Source: CAVTQZ01 sp963737015 (GTDB lineage: Bacteria; Actinomycetota; Acidimicrobiia; Acidimicrobiales; UBA8190). Taken from it: DNA of 64,000 bases. The DNA is taken from the NCBI GenBank assembly GCA_963737015.1, contig CAVTQZ010000001.1, positions 1,488,001 through 1,552,000 of the forward strand, in the 5' to 3' direction. Numbering within the stretch: the first letter of the stretch is position 1; every line of letters starts with the position of its first letter. The position numbers were made by a program, and so were the translations under genes. The notes under the pieces are model-generated. The model was not told where the DNA came from and made no database searches. It was given only the letters and a program-made list of their open reading frames with translations. Positions 36,903-45,337 of this stretch are shown piece after piece.

Positions 36903-37079
36903 TCAAGATGCTTCTGAGAGGCGATCGAGCCAGTCGACGACGTCTTTCTCTCGGTACCTGAGCTCTCGGCCAACCCTGATGGCGGGTGGCCCCTCTCCCC
37001 GGTACCGCCAGGCGTAGAGGGTGGCCACCGGACGCTTTAAGTACTCGGAAAGCTCCTCGGTCGTAAGAAGGCGCTCCAT
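36903..37079 (-). CDS. xis: Excisionase (Xis), MerR/AlpA-like helix-turn-helix
   Basis: A 58-residue protein, short enough to be overlooked, with a strong ribosome site (GGAGGGGAC before the ATG at 37079). The sequence MERLLTTEELSEYLKRP...TLYAWRYRGEGPPAIRVGR...LRYREKDVVDWL is the standard excisionase/helix-turn-helix-17 fold: recognition helix at about 18-26, wing with IRVGRELRYR. It should bend DNA at the att arms and direct the integrase toward excision. It is the first gene of the minus-strand operon (xis, winged helix, relaxase), so excision and transfer functions would be coexpressed. Confidence 0.88.
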   Translation of the reverse strand: MERLLTTEELSEYLKRPVATLYAWRYRGEGPPAIRVGRELRYREKDVVDWLDRLSEAS

Positions 37080-37122
37080 GTCCCCTCCTAGTGCTAATGG
37101 ACGCCGTATTCGTGTGTATACT

Positions 37123-37148
37123 CCACAAACACTCTAGACCATTTGTGG
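37123..37148. promoter_or_regulatory. Candidate operator between divergent xis and XRE genes
   Basis: CCACAAA and TTTGTGG, a perfect 7-bp inverted repeat with a 12-bp spacer, lies in the 97-bp gap between the two divergent starts. It is the natural site for the XRE regulator to control both directions. A TATACA-like -10 for the xis direction lies beside it (37115-37120). Confidence 0.5.
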
Positions 37149-37176
37149 CTTTATCTCACCAAAGTAGGATCGCAAT

Positions 37177-37821
37177 GTGTCTGAGGACCTGGCAACGATC
37201 GACCAGGTGGTCGGGGCAAACCTGAAACGGATCCGGGAGTCACTGGGATTCACCCAGGCCAAGGCTGCGGGCCTTATCCGAGAACAGGGCCTTCTCTACT
37301 GGAACCGAGATACCGAGGCGGGCGTCGAGACGGGTCGGAGATCTTTGAACGTCGAGGAGGCCTTCGTGGTTTCACGATCCCTCGGGGTGACCCTTGCCGA
37401 GCTCCTGGTCGGCGAGGGCGCCGTCTACATCCAGCCCGATCTTCTGGATGGAGCGGGCAGACCGCTGGGCGACACCCTCCCCCGCTCCCTTAGAGAAGTG
37501 AGAGCACGCCTCGCAGGGGACTACTCGGGGTCAGCTCTTTCGCTTCGCCGTACAAGGCCGCACGCCGTTAGCCGGCACCAAGCCGAAGGCATTTTCGCGA
37601 ATGCAGCACTTGAGCGAGCTACCGAACGCTTCGGTGTATCGAAACAATCGGTCGAGAAGGTCGCCAGACGCATCTGGGGACGAGGATTTGAAGAGGAATA
37701 CGTGGGGCGAATTCTAAGAAGAGTTCGAAAGGACGCCAAACCACGTTCGGCGGCAGCCCTAAGGGCTGCGACCGTAAGGTCCCTCTACGCCGACCTTCGC
37801 CGAGCATTGGGGGAGGGATGA
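37177..37821 (+). CDS. XRE-family helix-turn-helix regulator of the element
   Basis: 214 residues, GTG start. An N-terminal XRE domain (about 8-70) has NLKRIRESLGFTQAKAAGLI and SLNVEEAFVVSRSLGVTLAELLV, the usual five-helix pattern. The C-terminal half is charged and has a second possible DNA-binding helix, TERFGVSKQSVEKVARRIWG (about 150). It is divergent from xis and followed by the integrase gene. It probably represses excision and/or mobility until induction. No protease or peptidase latch domain is visible. Confidence 0.84.
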   Translation: MSEDLATIDQVVGANLKRIRESLGFTQAKAAGLIREQGLLYWNRDTEAGVETGRRSLNVEEAFVVSRSLGVTLAELLVGEGAVYIQPDLLDGAGRPLGDTLPRSLREVRARLAGDYSGSALSLRRTRPHAVSRHQAEGIFANAALERATERFGVSKQSVEKVARRIWGRGFEEEYVGRILRRVRKDAKPRSAAALRAATVRSLYADLRRALGEG

Positions 37822-37934
37822 TGGCCAAGAATAGTCATGCTGTTATTTCGATCGTTGGTGGACTCGGCCCATGCCGTGAGTGGTCCTGGCAGCGTTTCGC
37901 AACCGGAACACGGAGGTCGATGTGGGTTACATAA
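37818..37934 (+). CDS. Possible 38-residue coupling peptide between regulator and integrase
   Basis: An ATG overlaps the regulator stop (ATGA) and opens a 38-codon frame ending inside the integrase start region. A GGGGGAGGG stretch precedes it but is very close to the ATG. The product has no recognisable features. It could couple integrase translation to the regulator, or be chance. Confidence 0.2.
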   Translation: MMAKNSHAVISIVGGLGPCREWSWQRFATGTRRSMWVT

Positions 37935-39052
37935 AGAAGCGCTCACGTAACTGGCAGGCGACGTACCGAGGACCAGATGGTCGCGAACGCACGAAGACGT
38001 TCCCGACCAAGATCGCAGCGAAGAAGTGGCTCGACACGAACAGTGCGGACATCGCACGTGGCCTCTGGATCGATCCACACGCTGGAGAAATCCCTTTCAG
38101 TAAGTACTCGGAGAGGTGGCTCGTCGCCAGGCCAGATCTGAGGCCACGAACTGTCACTCTCTACAAATCACTGCTAAACCGACACTTGGTTCCTACTTTC
38201 GGCGCAACGCCTATCGCCAAGGTCACGCCATCAGCCGTGGGCCGTTGGCATTCTGCACTGGTCGCACACAAGCCCGCGGCAGCTGCAAGTGCCTACAGGC
38301 TTCTCAGGGCAATCTTCGCAACAGCAGTCCGGGACGAGCTGTTGTTGCGATCGCCTTGTCGCGTCCGTAAAGGGGCTGCAGATCGTGCCATTGAGCGTCC
38401 CATGCTGACGGTGGCCGAGGTCGGACAACTCGTCGAAGGGATGCCCGACAACCTACGTACCGCCGTGACCCTGGCAGCGTGGGGTGGGCTGCGAAGAGGT
38501 GAGGTCCTTGCACTGCGCCGCAAGGACGTCGACCTCCTGCATTCACGTCTTCATGTCCGGGAAGCGCAGACAGAGCTGAACGACGGAACCGTCCTCTTCG
38601 GCCCTCCGAAGACTGACGCCGGTGCCCGCACTGTGCACCTGCCGGATGCGGCAACCGAAGCCCTGAAGGCGCACCTGGCGAAGTACGTTGACCCAGCCCC
38701 CGAAAGCCTTTTGTTCACGGGGCGCGGCGGCGTTCCGATGCGCTCTCGCACGCTAGAAGACCCGTTTCGAACGGTGCGCGCGAGCTGTGGCTTGTCACAC
38801 GTGCGTTTCCACGACCTTCGACACTTTGCATTAACGATGGCAGCCGCGACTGGAGCAACGACGAAAGAACTGATGCGACGCGCCGGCCATGCGAGCCCAG
38901 CAGCTGCAATCCGCTATCAACACGCGACCGAAGACCGTGACCGAGCTATCGCAACAGCGCTCAGTGGACTCGCCCAATCCGCGGACATTTTGAAAATCCC
39001 GCGGACATCTCGCGGACATAGCGGCCCACGGCGCTCCTCAAAAGGCCGCTGA
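37922..39052 (+). CDS. int: Tyrosine recombinase / site-specific integrase
   Basis: The GTG at 37922 follows GGAGG by 5 nt and gives GYIKKRSRNWQATYRGPDG, the AP2-like arm-binding domain of actinobacterial integrases; 376 residues. The core-binding domain is about 60-150. The catalytic domain has Arg in WGGLRRGEVLALR (about 190), HDLRHFALTMA (about 297), the GHASPAAAIRYQH box with the nucleophile Tyr (about 334). All RHRHY residues are seen. The gene runs toward the tRNA-Arg 3' end, 11 bp from attR, the standard layout for tRNA-targeting integrases. Its last codons contain GCGGACAT repeats. Confidence 0.95.
   Translation: MGYIKKRSRNWQATYRGPDGRERTKTFPTKIAAKKWLDTNSADIARGLWIDPHAGEIPFSKYSERWLVARPDLRPRTVTLYKSLLNRHLVPTFGATPIAKVTPSAVGRWHSALVAHKPAAAASAYRLLRAIFATAVRDELLLRSPCRVRKGAADRAIERPMLTVAEVGQLVEGMPDNLRTAVTLAAWGGLRRGEVLALRRKDVDLLHSRLHVREAQTELNDGTVLFGPPKTDAGARTVHLPDAATEALKAHLAKYVDPAPESLLFTGRGGVPMRSRTLEDPFRTVRASCGLSHVRFHDLRHFALTMAAATGATTKELMRRAGHASPAAAIRYQHATEDRDRAIATALSGLAQSADILKIPRTSRGHSGPRRSSKGR
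38981..39019. repeat. GCGGACAT repeats at the right end (candidate arm sites)
   Basis: Three copies begin at 38981, 39001 and 39012, within the 3' end of the integrase gene and 45 bp from the core. The last two have the same 11-bp spacing as the pair at the left end. Confidence 0.6.
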
Positions 39053-39063
39053 GCTGGACTTTT

Positions 39064-39104
39064 GTGCCCCCGGCACGACTCGAACGCGCAACCTGGTGGG
39101 TAGA
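39064..39104 (-). repeat. attR: 41-bp core within tRNA-Arg
   Basis: Right copy of the 41-bp direct repeat. It covers the discriminator base, acceptor 3' strand, T arm, variable loop and anticodon-stem 3' strand, so insertion keeps the tRNA intact. Confidence 0.93.
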
Positions 39105-39138
39105 AGCCACCTGCTCTATCCAGTTGAGCTACGGGGGC
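39065..39138 (-). tRNA. tRNA-Arg (anticodon TCT)
   Basis: Cloverleaf folds by eye: acceptor GCCCCCG/CGGGGGC, D arm GCTC...GAGC, anticodon stem GGTGG/CCACC with loop CTTCTAC, T arm GCGCG-TTCGAGT-CGTGC. The 3' CCA is not encoded. It is the integration site of the neighbouring element. Confidence 0.95.
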
Positions 39139-39307
39139 ATCGGCCCTCTTGATCGAAGGACGACGATGGCCGCCACAACGTTAGATGCTCCCGGCGAGCC
39201 CGAGTTCCCGAGCGCAAGATTGTCCAACCAGCCATTGCGAGGGCCGTTCCGGTACCTGACAACTGGCCGTGCCACAGGATCGCATGTGTCATGCTTGGAA
39301 GATCACG

Positions 39308-39384
39308 GTGGCCGTAGCTCAGTTGGTTAGAGCGCCAGGTTGTGGCCCTGGAGGTCGGGGGTTCAAGTCCCCTCGGTCACCCCA
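39308..39384 (+). tRNA. tRNA-His (anticodon GTG)
   Basis: Acceptor GTGGCCG/CGGTCAC, anticodon loop TTGTGGC, T loop TTCAAGT, and CCA encoded at 39382-39384. The extra G(-1) at 39307 opposite C73 is characteristic of tRNA-His. Confidence 0.95.
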
Positions 39385-39429
39385 AATCGCGCATCGAGAT
39401 TGGTTCTGCGGTCGCGTACACTCCCAAAT

Positions 39430-39501
39430 GCGCCTCTAGCTCAATGGCAGAGCAACGGACTCTTAATCCGCAGGTTGGGGGTTCGAATCCCCCGGGGCGC
39501 A
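39430..39501 (+). tRNA. tRNA-Lys (anticodon CTT)
   Basis: Acceptor GCGCCTC/GGGGCGC, D arm GCTC...GAGC, anticodon loop CTCTTAA with CTT at 34-36, T arm GGGGG-TTCGAAT-CCCCC. CCA is not encoded. A short GCTTAC-TC-GTAAGC hairpin follows at 39546-39559. Confidence 0.94.
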
Positions 39502-39606
39502 CGAAGTGTGAGCTTGACCCCATTCGAGAGACCGTCTTTATAAGAGCTTACTCGTAAGCGGGACGCAAGAGACTTTCCGTGGGGCGTCTGAATTAGGTGC
39601 TGGGGC

Positions 39607-40227
39607 ATGAATAAGAGCCGTATCGAGGCGTTCAGCGACGGTGTGTTCGCCATTGCAATCACGCTGCTCGTCCTAACGATCGCTCAGCCCTCTCGCTACC
39701 AGGAACTTGGCCACGATCTCCTCCAGCGCTGGCCGTCGCTCTTCGCTTACGTCGTCAGCTTTGCGGTCATCGGCATCATGTGGCTGAACCACCATTCGAT
39801 CTTCGCTCACTTCGGCCGGGTAGATCGGGGGCTCGTCTATCTGAATCTCGTACTGCTCATGACGATCGCCTTCCTGCCCTACCCCACGGGTGTCCTCGGC
39901 GAGGCGCTGGCGAAAGGCCAGGGGACCCGCACGGCCGCGATCGTGTACGGATTCACGATGATGGCTAACGCATATGCGTGGGCAGCATTGTGGCTCTACA
40001 CGTCGACCCACAGGAGATTGCTCAATCCATCATTCCCTGAAATCGAGCGCAAGACAGCGACCTTGCTCTTCACTGCCGGCACTGTCGTCTACACCGCCGC
40101 CGTGGGCATTGCCTTCGCGAACCCTTACGCGTTCCTCGGTTTTCAAGCTGCCCTCGCTGCGTACTACGCGTTCGATCCCCTTTCCCGCCGCGCTGAACGC
40201 GTCCACACGGAACAGGAGACCGCTTGA
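39607..40227 (+). CDS. TMEM175-family (DUF1211) membrane protein, putative potassium channel
   Basis: The 206-residue protein starts RIEAFSDGVFAIAITLLVL: the FSDG motif in the first helix is the selectivity-filter signature of the TMEM175 family. Five to six hydrophobic segments follow, with the family-typical MWLNHHSIF after helix 2 and NLVLLMTIAFLPYPTGVL. Bacterial members form K+-permeable channels. It stands alone between tRNA genes and a small YdeI-type protein gene. Confidence 0.88.
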   Translation: MNKSRIEAFSDGVFAIAITLLVLTIAQPSRYQELGHDLLQRWPSLFAYVVSFAVIGIMWLNHHSIFAHFGRVDRGLVYLNLVLLMTIAFLPYPTGVLGEALAKGQGTRTAAIVYGFTMMANAYAWAALWLYTSTHRRLLNPSFPEIERKTATLLFTAGTVVYTAAVGIAFANPYAFLGFQAALAAYYAFDPLSRRAERVHTEQETA

Positions 40228-40275
40228 TCGCTCAAATGGTGATCCACTTTCACCCTCGCCACTACGCTCGCCCCT

Positions 40276-40542
40276 GTGAGCAGCCAGCGAGTGCCCGGCG
40301 GCGTCGTCCACAAGCTTCCCGCGGACCTGCGCAGAGCTTTGATGGCCAACCCTACGGCTCTCGATGCTTGGAACGACATCACACCTCTGGCCCGGAATGA
40401 GTTCATCTGCTGGGTCGAAGAGGCCAAGCAGGACATGACCCGAGAGCGCCGCATTCGCCGGACGCAGGAAGAGCTTGAGGAAGGTCAGCGCAGGCCCTGT
40501 TGTTGGCCAGGCTGCAAGCACCGCGAGCGCACCGGCAGGTAA
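40276..40542 (+). CDS. YdeI/OmpD-associated (OmdA-type) small protein
   Basis: 88 residues with VHKLPADLRRALMANPTALDAWNDI, LARNEFICWVEEAKQ and RERRIRRTQEELEEGQRRPCCW, the recognisable core of the bacteriocin-protection/OmdA-type family common in actinobacteria. GTG start. Two Cys plus CKH near the end may bind metal. The family role is poorly defined. Confidence 0.8.
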   Translation: MSSQRVPGGVVHKLPADLRRALMANPTALDAWNDITPLARNEFICWVEEAKQDMTRERRIRRTQEELEEGQRRPCCWPGCKHRERTGR

Positions 40543-40622
40543 CCGGTTCGCCGGCCTTCGGGCACTCAATGGACCGGAGTGGTGTCCAACAGCACGTCAC
40601 CGAACCACTACGTTCCACGACC

Positions 40623-41699
40623 ATGGGAGGATCGCTCCTCGAAGGCGTCCGTGTGCTCGACCTCGGGATCTGGCGGCCGGTGCCATACGCGACGCAGCTC
40701 CTCGCGGAGATGGGAGCCGACATCTTGAAGGTCGAGCCTCCCGGTGGCGACCCGATGCGCGTCTTTCCTCAACTGTTCGACGTCCTGAACGCAGGCAAGA
40801 GGACCATGGTCGTCGACTTGAAGAAGGAGGAAGGGCGGCGGGAAGTTCTCTCACTCGCAGCTGAGGCGGACGCCTTCATGGAGGGATTTCGTCCCGGCGT
40901 CGCCGATCGGCTGGGCGTCGGTTACGACGCCGTGCGCACGGCCAATCCGGCCATCGTCTACTGCTCGATCTCTGGTTACGGCGCGACTGGGCCTCTCTCG
41001 CAGATTCCCGGGCACGACGTCAACTACCAGGCCTACGCGGGGGTCCTCTCGCCCTTGGGCCGTTCACCGCTTGCGGCGACGGTCCCCATAGGGGACCTGG
41101 GAGCCGGGATGGCCGCCGCGATGGCGACCGTCGCCGCGTGCTACCGCTCGCGGACGACCGGCGAAGGCGAACGGATCGACATCGGCATCGCGGATGTGCT
41201 CGCAACATGGACGGGCGAAGTGGGCGAACTGACCCCGAAAGGATCGCCGCAACCCATGAACGGCCTTCCCGGGTACGGGATCTACAGGACCGCCGACGAC
41301 CGGTTCATCACCATCGGGGTCTTAGCGGAGGACAACTTCTGGGCCGGCCTGTGCCGCGCTCTCGGATTGTCGCACCTCGAAGGCATCGGGCTGACAGACC
41401 GCGTCCGTATGAAGGCAGACCTCGACGCGGAAGTTGCTGCCGCGGTAGCTCGGGCGAGCCTGGCCGAGGTGCAAGAGGTTCTCGAGAAGAACGACGTCCC
41501 TGTGGCGCCGGTCCTCACGCGAAAGGAGATGCTCGATCACCCGCACTTCCTTCACCGCGGGACCGCGGTTGCGCCCAAGACGGATGGCGCCGCTCCAGCG
41601 ATGGGACACCCGGCGCGCTATCACGCTCACCCCGCACATGACCGCTCGCCTATACAGGCCCTAGAGGAAGACCACAGGCGAACCTGGTTGGATCGATGA
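40623..41699 (+). CDS. CaiB/BaiF family III CoA-transferase / alpha-methylacyl-CoA racemase-like
   Basis: I use the ATG at 40623 (MGGSLLEGVRVLDLG), the family's usual N-terminus, giving 358 residues. Signature parts: PVPYATQLLAEMGADILKVE, the CoA-binding GKRTMVVDLK, IVYCSISGYGATGP, and the catalytic Asp in GHDVNYQAY (about residue 130). The GHDxxY form resembles alpha-methylacyl-CoA racemases. The substrate CoA ester is unknown. It is convergent with the cyclase gene (12 bp apart). Confidence 0.87.
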   Translation: MGGSLLEGVRVLDLGIWRPVPYATQLLAEMGADILKVEPPGGDPMRVFPQLFDVLNAGKRTMVVDLKKEEGRREVLSLAAEADAFMEGFRPGVADRLGVGYDAVRTANPAIVYCSISGYGATGPLSQIPGHDVNYQAYAGVLSPLGRSPLAATVPIGDLGAGMAAAMATVAACYRSRTTGEGERIDIGIADVLATWTGEVGELTPKGSPQPMNGLPGYGIYRTADDRFITIGVLAEDNFWAGLCRALGLSHLEGIGLTDRVRMKADLDAEVAAAVARASLAEVQEVLEKNDVPVAPVLTRKEMLDHPHFLHRGTAVAPKTDGAAPAMGHPARYHAHPAHDRSPIQALEEDHRRTWLDR

Positions 41700-41711
41700 A
41701 GGTGAAGGGGC

Positions 41712-43226
41712 TCAGACCCTCTGGCGGTCCGCTCCAACGTCTTTGGAAGGCTCGTAGACGAGGATCGCTTCACTACGGCCCCGAAGTGTGATCTCGTCAG
41801 CCACTGTCCAGTAGCTCGCCTCCGCGTTCGCGCGGGCAACGGCTTCTTCGCTGGACAACACCCTCCCAAGCCGGTGCTTGGCTTCGTCGGTGAGACGAGC
41901 CGCTTCGTTCACCGGGTTCCCGATCACCGTGTACTCGTATCTCTGCTCTGCTCCGATGTTTCCTGCCACGACACTGCCCGCCGAGACCCCGACTGCCGCG
42001 TCGAGGACCGGGCTTATCGCGGCTAGGGCTAGGAGCTCGCGTCTGATGGTTCGGGCGGCCCGGAGGGCCCGCTCTGCGTAGTCGGGGATCATCACCGGAG
42101 CGCCGAATACGCACAATGCGCCGTCGCCCTCGAACTTGTTGACCCAACCCTTTTCGCTCGTCACGACATCGACGATCGTCTCGAAGAAGCGGTTGAGTAG
42201 CTCGACCACGGCCTCGGGTGACTCGCTCCACGTCAAGCGCGTGGAATCGATCAGGTCGACGAAGACCACCCCGACCTCACGTCGGTCGCCGCCCAATGCG
42301 ACCCCCTGGGTCAGCGCTTGGCGAGCGACGTCTTCGCCCACCTGCCGCCCGAAGAGATCCTGAAGAGTCCGCCGCTCCCGCAGACCCACGACCATCTGGT
42401 TGAAGCCCGCCTGAAGCAGGCCGAGCTCGCTCCCGTCGTCCACCGAGACGTTGACCTCGAGGTCTCCCTTTTGCACCCTTCCGACCGATCGCCTCAGCTC
42501 GATGAGAGGGCTCACGAGGGAGCGGCTGGCCACATAGAGGACCACCGAACCAGCAGCCAGCCCCGCGCCGATGATGAACCAAATGGCGGCCGCGCTAGGA
42601 GGTTCGCTCGCCGGGCGCCCCACGAAGCTGAGCCCGATCATTATGAGGAAGACGTCGGCTCCCACCGCCCAGGACAACAGCAGCTTCGTCCGCACGCCGG
42701 GGGCGACGGGCCTATCGGGAACATTGCTCGCAAGGGCGAGGGCCACGATGGGCCTAATGCTCCACTCAGCGATCAGGTAGGTGACGCCACTGGCGGTCAG
42801 CCCACCTAGGGCGATCGAGAGGGCTACCCGCGCGATGTCGCCACCGCTGTGGCCGCCGATACCGGTGAGCAGCACGGACCAGACAGCGGCTGCCCCGACC
42901 CATCCGGTCATGGAGAGCGCGGCAATCCTGATCGGCAAGGCAAGGGTCAGGCGTCGATCGGCATCCGTGGCGTCTCGGCCGGCGAGCAACCACCTCGAAG
43001 CTCGGTCGAAGAGCTTCGCCGAGCAAATGGAGAGGGCCGGGATCGCGACAGCCAGGTAGACGCACAGGGTTACGAGGTCAGTGACGCCGAACCCACGCAC
43101 GTGGCGGATGTTTGCCGAGGTCAAAGCACCCGAGGCGGCAGCGAGGACTGCGCCGATGACGTGCGCGAGCGGGATCCTGGTCAGGAGCCTGTGGCCCACC
43201 CGGGCGCACACCTCATTGCCCGTCAC
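41712..43226 (-). CDS. Membrane class III adenylate/guanylate cyclase with HAMP domain
   Basis: 504 residues. About six membrane helices (residues 20-245) are followed by a HAMP linker (SRSLVSPLIELRRSVGRVQ, about 250-300) and a cyclase homology domain (about 325-490). Metal-binding VVFVDLIDST, WVNKFEGDGALCVFG and the second metal Asp therein, and YEYTVIGNPVNEAARL with the transition-state Asn/Arg are all present. The Lys and Thr at the purine-specifying positions favour ATP. The layout matches the mycobacterial Rv1318c-Rv1320c group. It would make cAMP in response to a membrane cue. Confidence 0.9.
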   Translation of the reverse strand: MTGNEVCARVGHRLLTRIPLAHVIGAVLAAASGALTSANIRHVRGFGVTDLVTLCVYLAVAIPALSICSAKLFDRASRWLLAGRDATDADRRLTLALPIRIAALSMTGWVGAAAVWSVLLTGIGGHSGGDIARVALSIALGGLTASGVTYLIAEWSIRPIVALALASNVPDRPVAPGVRTKLLLSWAVGADVFLIMIGLSFVGRPASEPPSAAAIWFIIGAGLAAGSVVLYVASRSLVSPLIELRRSVGRVQKGDLEVNVSVDDGSELGLLQAGFNQMVVGLRERRTLQDLFGRQVGEDVARQALTQGVALGGDRREVGVVFVDLIDSTRLTWSESPEAVVELLNRFFETIVDVVTSEKGWVNKFEGDGALCVFGAPVMIPDYAERALRAARTIRRELLALAAISPVLDAAVGVSAGSVVAGNIGAEQRYEYTVIGNPVNEAARLTDEAKHRLGRVLSSEEAVARANAEASYWTVADEITLRGRSEAILVYEPSKDVGADRQRV

Positions 43227-43351
43227 GGAGGTGAAACACCCCGGTCGGATGCGGCTTGTGCCAGCCGGGGGCCCGATCCCTTCACGCTCCCCTGCACCTC
43301 ATGGTCTTTGATCATCTCAAGGCCGAGGCGGCGGCGTCCGACAACCTTTGA

Positions 43352-45337
43352 ATGGCTGGCCTAACACCCCGTAGGTCCGGCCATGCCCCGGGGCCCGTGA
43401 GGCGCTTCGCCATCTTGAGCATCGTTCCGGTGATCGCCCTCGGGTTCGTCCTCAGCACGACGGTGCGCCAGCTCATCCAGGACCGATACCTGTCGACCTA
43501 CGGCCAGGCCGCCGAGGTCACCGTCAATGCGGCGGCGTCGCTCGTCCTGGCTGACCCCGGACTGCAAGCGAGGGTTACGACCTCCGGCGCGGGCGTTCTC
43601 GAATCCATGATCGAAGCCGGAGGCAACACAGCGAGCCTCTCGGGCCTGACGGCCTTCTCGTCCGACGGAACCGTCGCGTTCTCTTCTGGTCCCGCTGAGG
43701 TAGGTCACAAAGTGGGGCTGCCTCCGTCGGTGCGAACGGCCTTCTCGACCGACCGCACCCAAGCGCAATTCGTGGATTCGGTTCCCCGGTCCGCGCACCT
43801 TTCAGGACCCGCAGTCGAGCTTGCAATCCCGGTTCACCAGAGAGGCACGGTCCTCGTCGTTGTGCGCGCCTACAGCTCGGCGTCGAGGCTCGACAGCGGA
43901 ATCGCGGCCGGCGTGCAACGTATGAACATAGTGCTGGGCGCCGGGCTCGGCCTGTTGTGGTTGTTCCTCTTCCCCGTCGTACTCTCCGCGTCGAGGAGAC
44001 TTCGCAAGCAGGCAGCAGAGAACGCTCACATGGCGCTCCACGACTCGCTCACCGGTCTTGCCAACCGGGACCTCTTCGCCGATCGCCTCTCGCAGGCGAT
44101 AGCCGCTGCCGCCCGCCATGGCGACAAGGTCGGACTCGTCATCTTGGACCTCGACCGGTTCAAGGAAGTAAACGACTGCCTCGGGCATCAGCACGGCGAC
44201 GAGTTGTTGCGGCACGTGTCATCGGTCCTCTCGGCCGAGGTCCGGGGGTCCGACACCATTGCGCGGCTCGGCGGAGACGAGTTCGGCGTGGTTCTCACCG
44301 GTATCGAGACCTCGGCGCAGGGGCTTTCTGCTGCTCTGCGCATGGCGAGGGTGCTCGAAGTGCCGGTCGACATCAACGGGGTGGCCGTTACACCCCTTGC
44401 GAGCATGGGGATGAGCCTCTACCCCGAGCACGGATCCAATGCGGACACTCTCCTCGGCAAGGCCGACGTCGCCATGTATGTGGCGAAGGCCGACCATCAG
44501 ACGCTTGCGCTCTACAGTCCCGAGAAGGACTTCAGTGTGTCCGCGCGCCTCGGGCTCGTAACCGAGTTGCGACGCGCTCTGACCAACGACGAGATCATCT
44601 GCCATTACCAACCTCTCGCCCGCATGGTCGACAGAGACATCTGGGGAGTCGAGGCATTGGTGCGCTGGCAACATCCCGTGAGAGGTCTGCTGTCTCCGAT
44701 CGACTTCCTGCCGGTCGTCGAGCAGGCCGGCCTCATCGCGCAGCTCACCGATAGAGTCCTGCACGTCGCGTTGGCTCAGTGCAGCCAGTGGCGCGAAGAG
44801 GGAATGGACCTGGTCGTCGCAGTCAACCTTTCGGCGCGTTCGCTCCGGGACCCCGATCTGCCTGACCTCGTGTTCACAGCGCTCGAGGAGAGCGGCGTTC
44901 CGGCAGAGAATCTCGAGCTCGAGATCACCGAAGACGCTCTTCTCGAAGACCCGCTACAGGCGAAGGTTCTGCTCGAGACGCTGGCCGCCAGAGGAGTTGG
45001 GCTCTCCTTGGACGATTTCGGCACCGGTTACTCGTCGTTGGCCTATCTGTCTCACCTGCCGGTTTCAAAGGTGAAGATCGACCGAGCCTTCTTGACAGAC
45101 ATGAGGACCGACGAGATGAACCAGAGGATCGTTGAAACAGTGATCGACCTCGGCAGGAGGCTCGAGATGCAGGTCCTCGCCGAAGGTGTGGAGACAGCGG
45201 AGGTCTGGGAACAGCTCGTCGCTCTCGGGTGCCCCCAGGCCCAGGGCTACTACCTCGCGAAGCCGATGCCGCCGGCGGAATTCGCCGCCTGGCGTGCGAC
45301 TATGCCTCGTGTCCCTCTGCTGGCGGAGCCGGTGTGA
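43352..45337 (+). CDS. Transmembrane sensor GGDEF-EAL protein
   Basis: 661 residues. Two membrane helices (about 18-38 and 193-213) flank a periplasmic region of about 150 residues that looks like a dCache/PAS-type sensor. Next comes GGDEF (about 307-311, intact, with an I-site RGSD just before it). The EAL domain follows (EALVRW at about 434, EITEDALLEDP, DDFGTGYSSL, AEGVET). Both catalytic domains look complete, so it may switch between c-di-GMP synthesis and breakdown. It is divergent from the cyclase gene, with 125 bp between starts. Confidence 0.92.
   Translation: MAGLTPRRSGHAPGPVRRFAILSIVPVIALGFVLSTTVRQLIQDRYLSTYGQAAEVTVNAAASLVLADPGLQARVTTSGAGVLESMIEAGGNTASLSGLTAFSSDGTVAFSSGPAEVGHKVGLPPSVRTAFSTDRTQAQFVDSVPRSAHLSGPAVELAIPVHQRGTVLVVVRAYSSASRLDSGIAAGVQRMNIVLGAGLGLLWLFLFPVVLSASRRLRKQAAENAHMALHDSLTGLANRDLFADRLSQAIAAAARHGDKVGLVILDLDRFKEVNDCLGHQHGDELLRHVSSVLSAEVRGSDTIARLGGDEFGVVLTGIETSAQGLSAALRMARVLEVPVDINGVAVTPLASMGMSLYPEHGSNADTLLGKADVAMYVAKADHQTLALYSPEKDFSVSARLGLVTELRRALTNDEIICHYQPLARMVDRDIWGVEALVRWQHPVRGLLSPIDFLPVVEQAGLIAQLTDRVLHVALAQCSQWREEGMDLVVAVNLSARSLRDPDLPDLVFTALEESGVPAENLELEITEDALLEDPLQAKVLLETLAARGVGLSLDDFGTGYSSLAYLSHLPVSKVKIDRAFLTDMRTDEMNQRIVETVIDLGRRLEMQVLAEGVETAEVWEQLVALGCPQAQGYYLAKPMPPAEFAAWRATMPRVPLLAEPV

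Larger units (their letters stand above)
22961..39104. mobile_element. Integrative mobilisable element in tRNA-Arg(TCT), about 16.1 kb
   Basis: A 41-bp perfect direct repeat of the tRNA-Arg 3' half occurs at 22961-23001 and 39064-39104, the second copy being part of the intact tRNA. Between them lie a tyrosine integrase facing the tRNA, an excisionase, an XRE regulator, a winged-helix protein, a MobF relaxase-helicase, a giant RHS protein and a lipoprotein. Paired GCGGACAT repeats occur inside both ends. No coupling protein, VirB4 or other secretion gene is present, so transfer would need a helper. Boundaries are directly visible; mobility is inferred. Confidence 0.9.
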
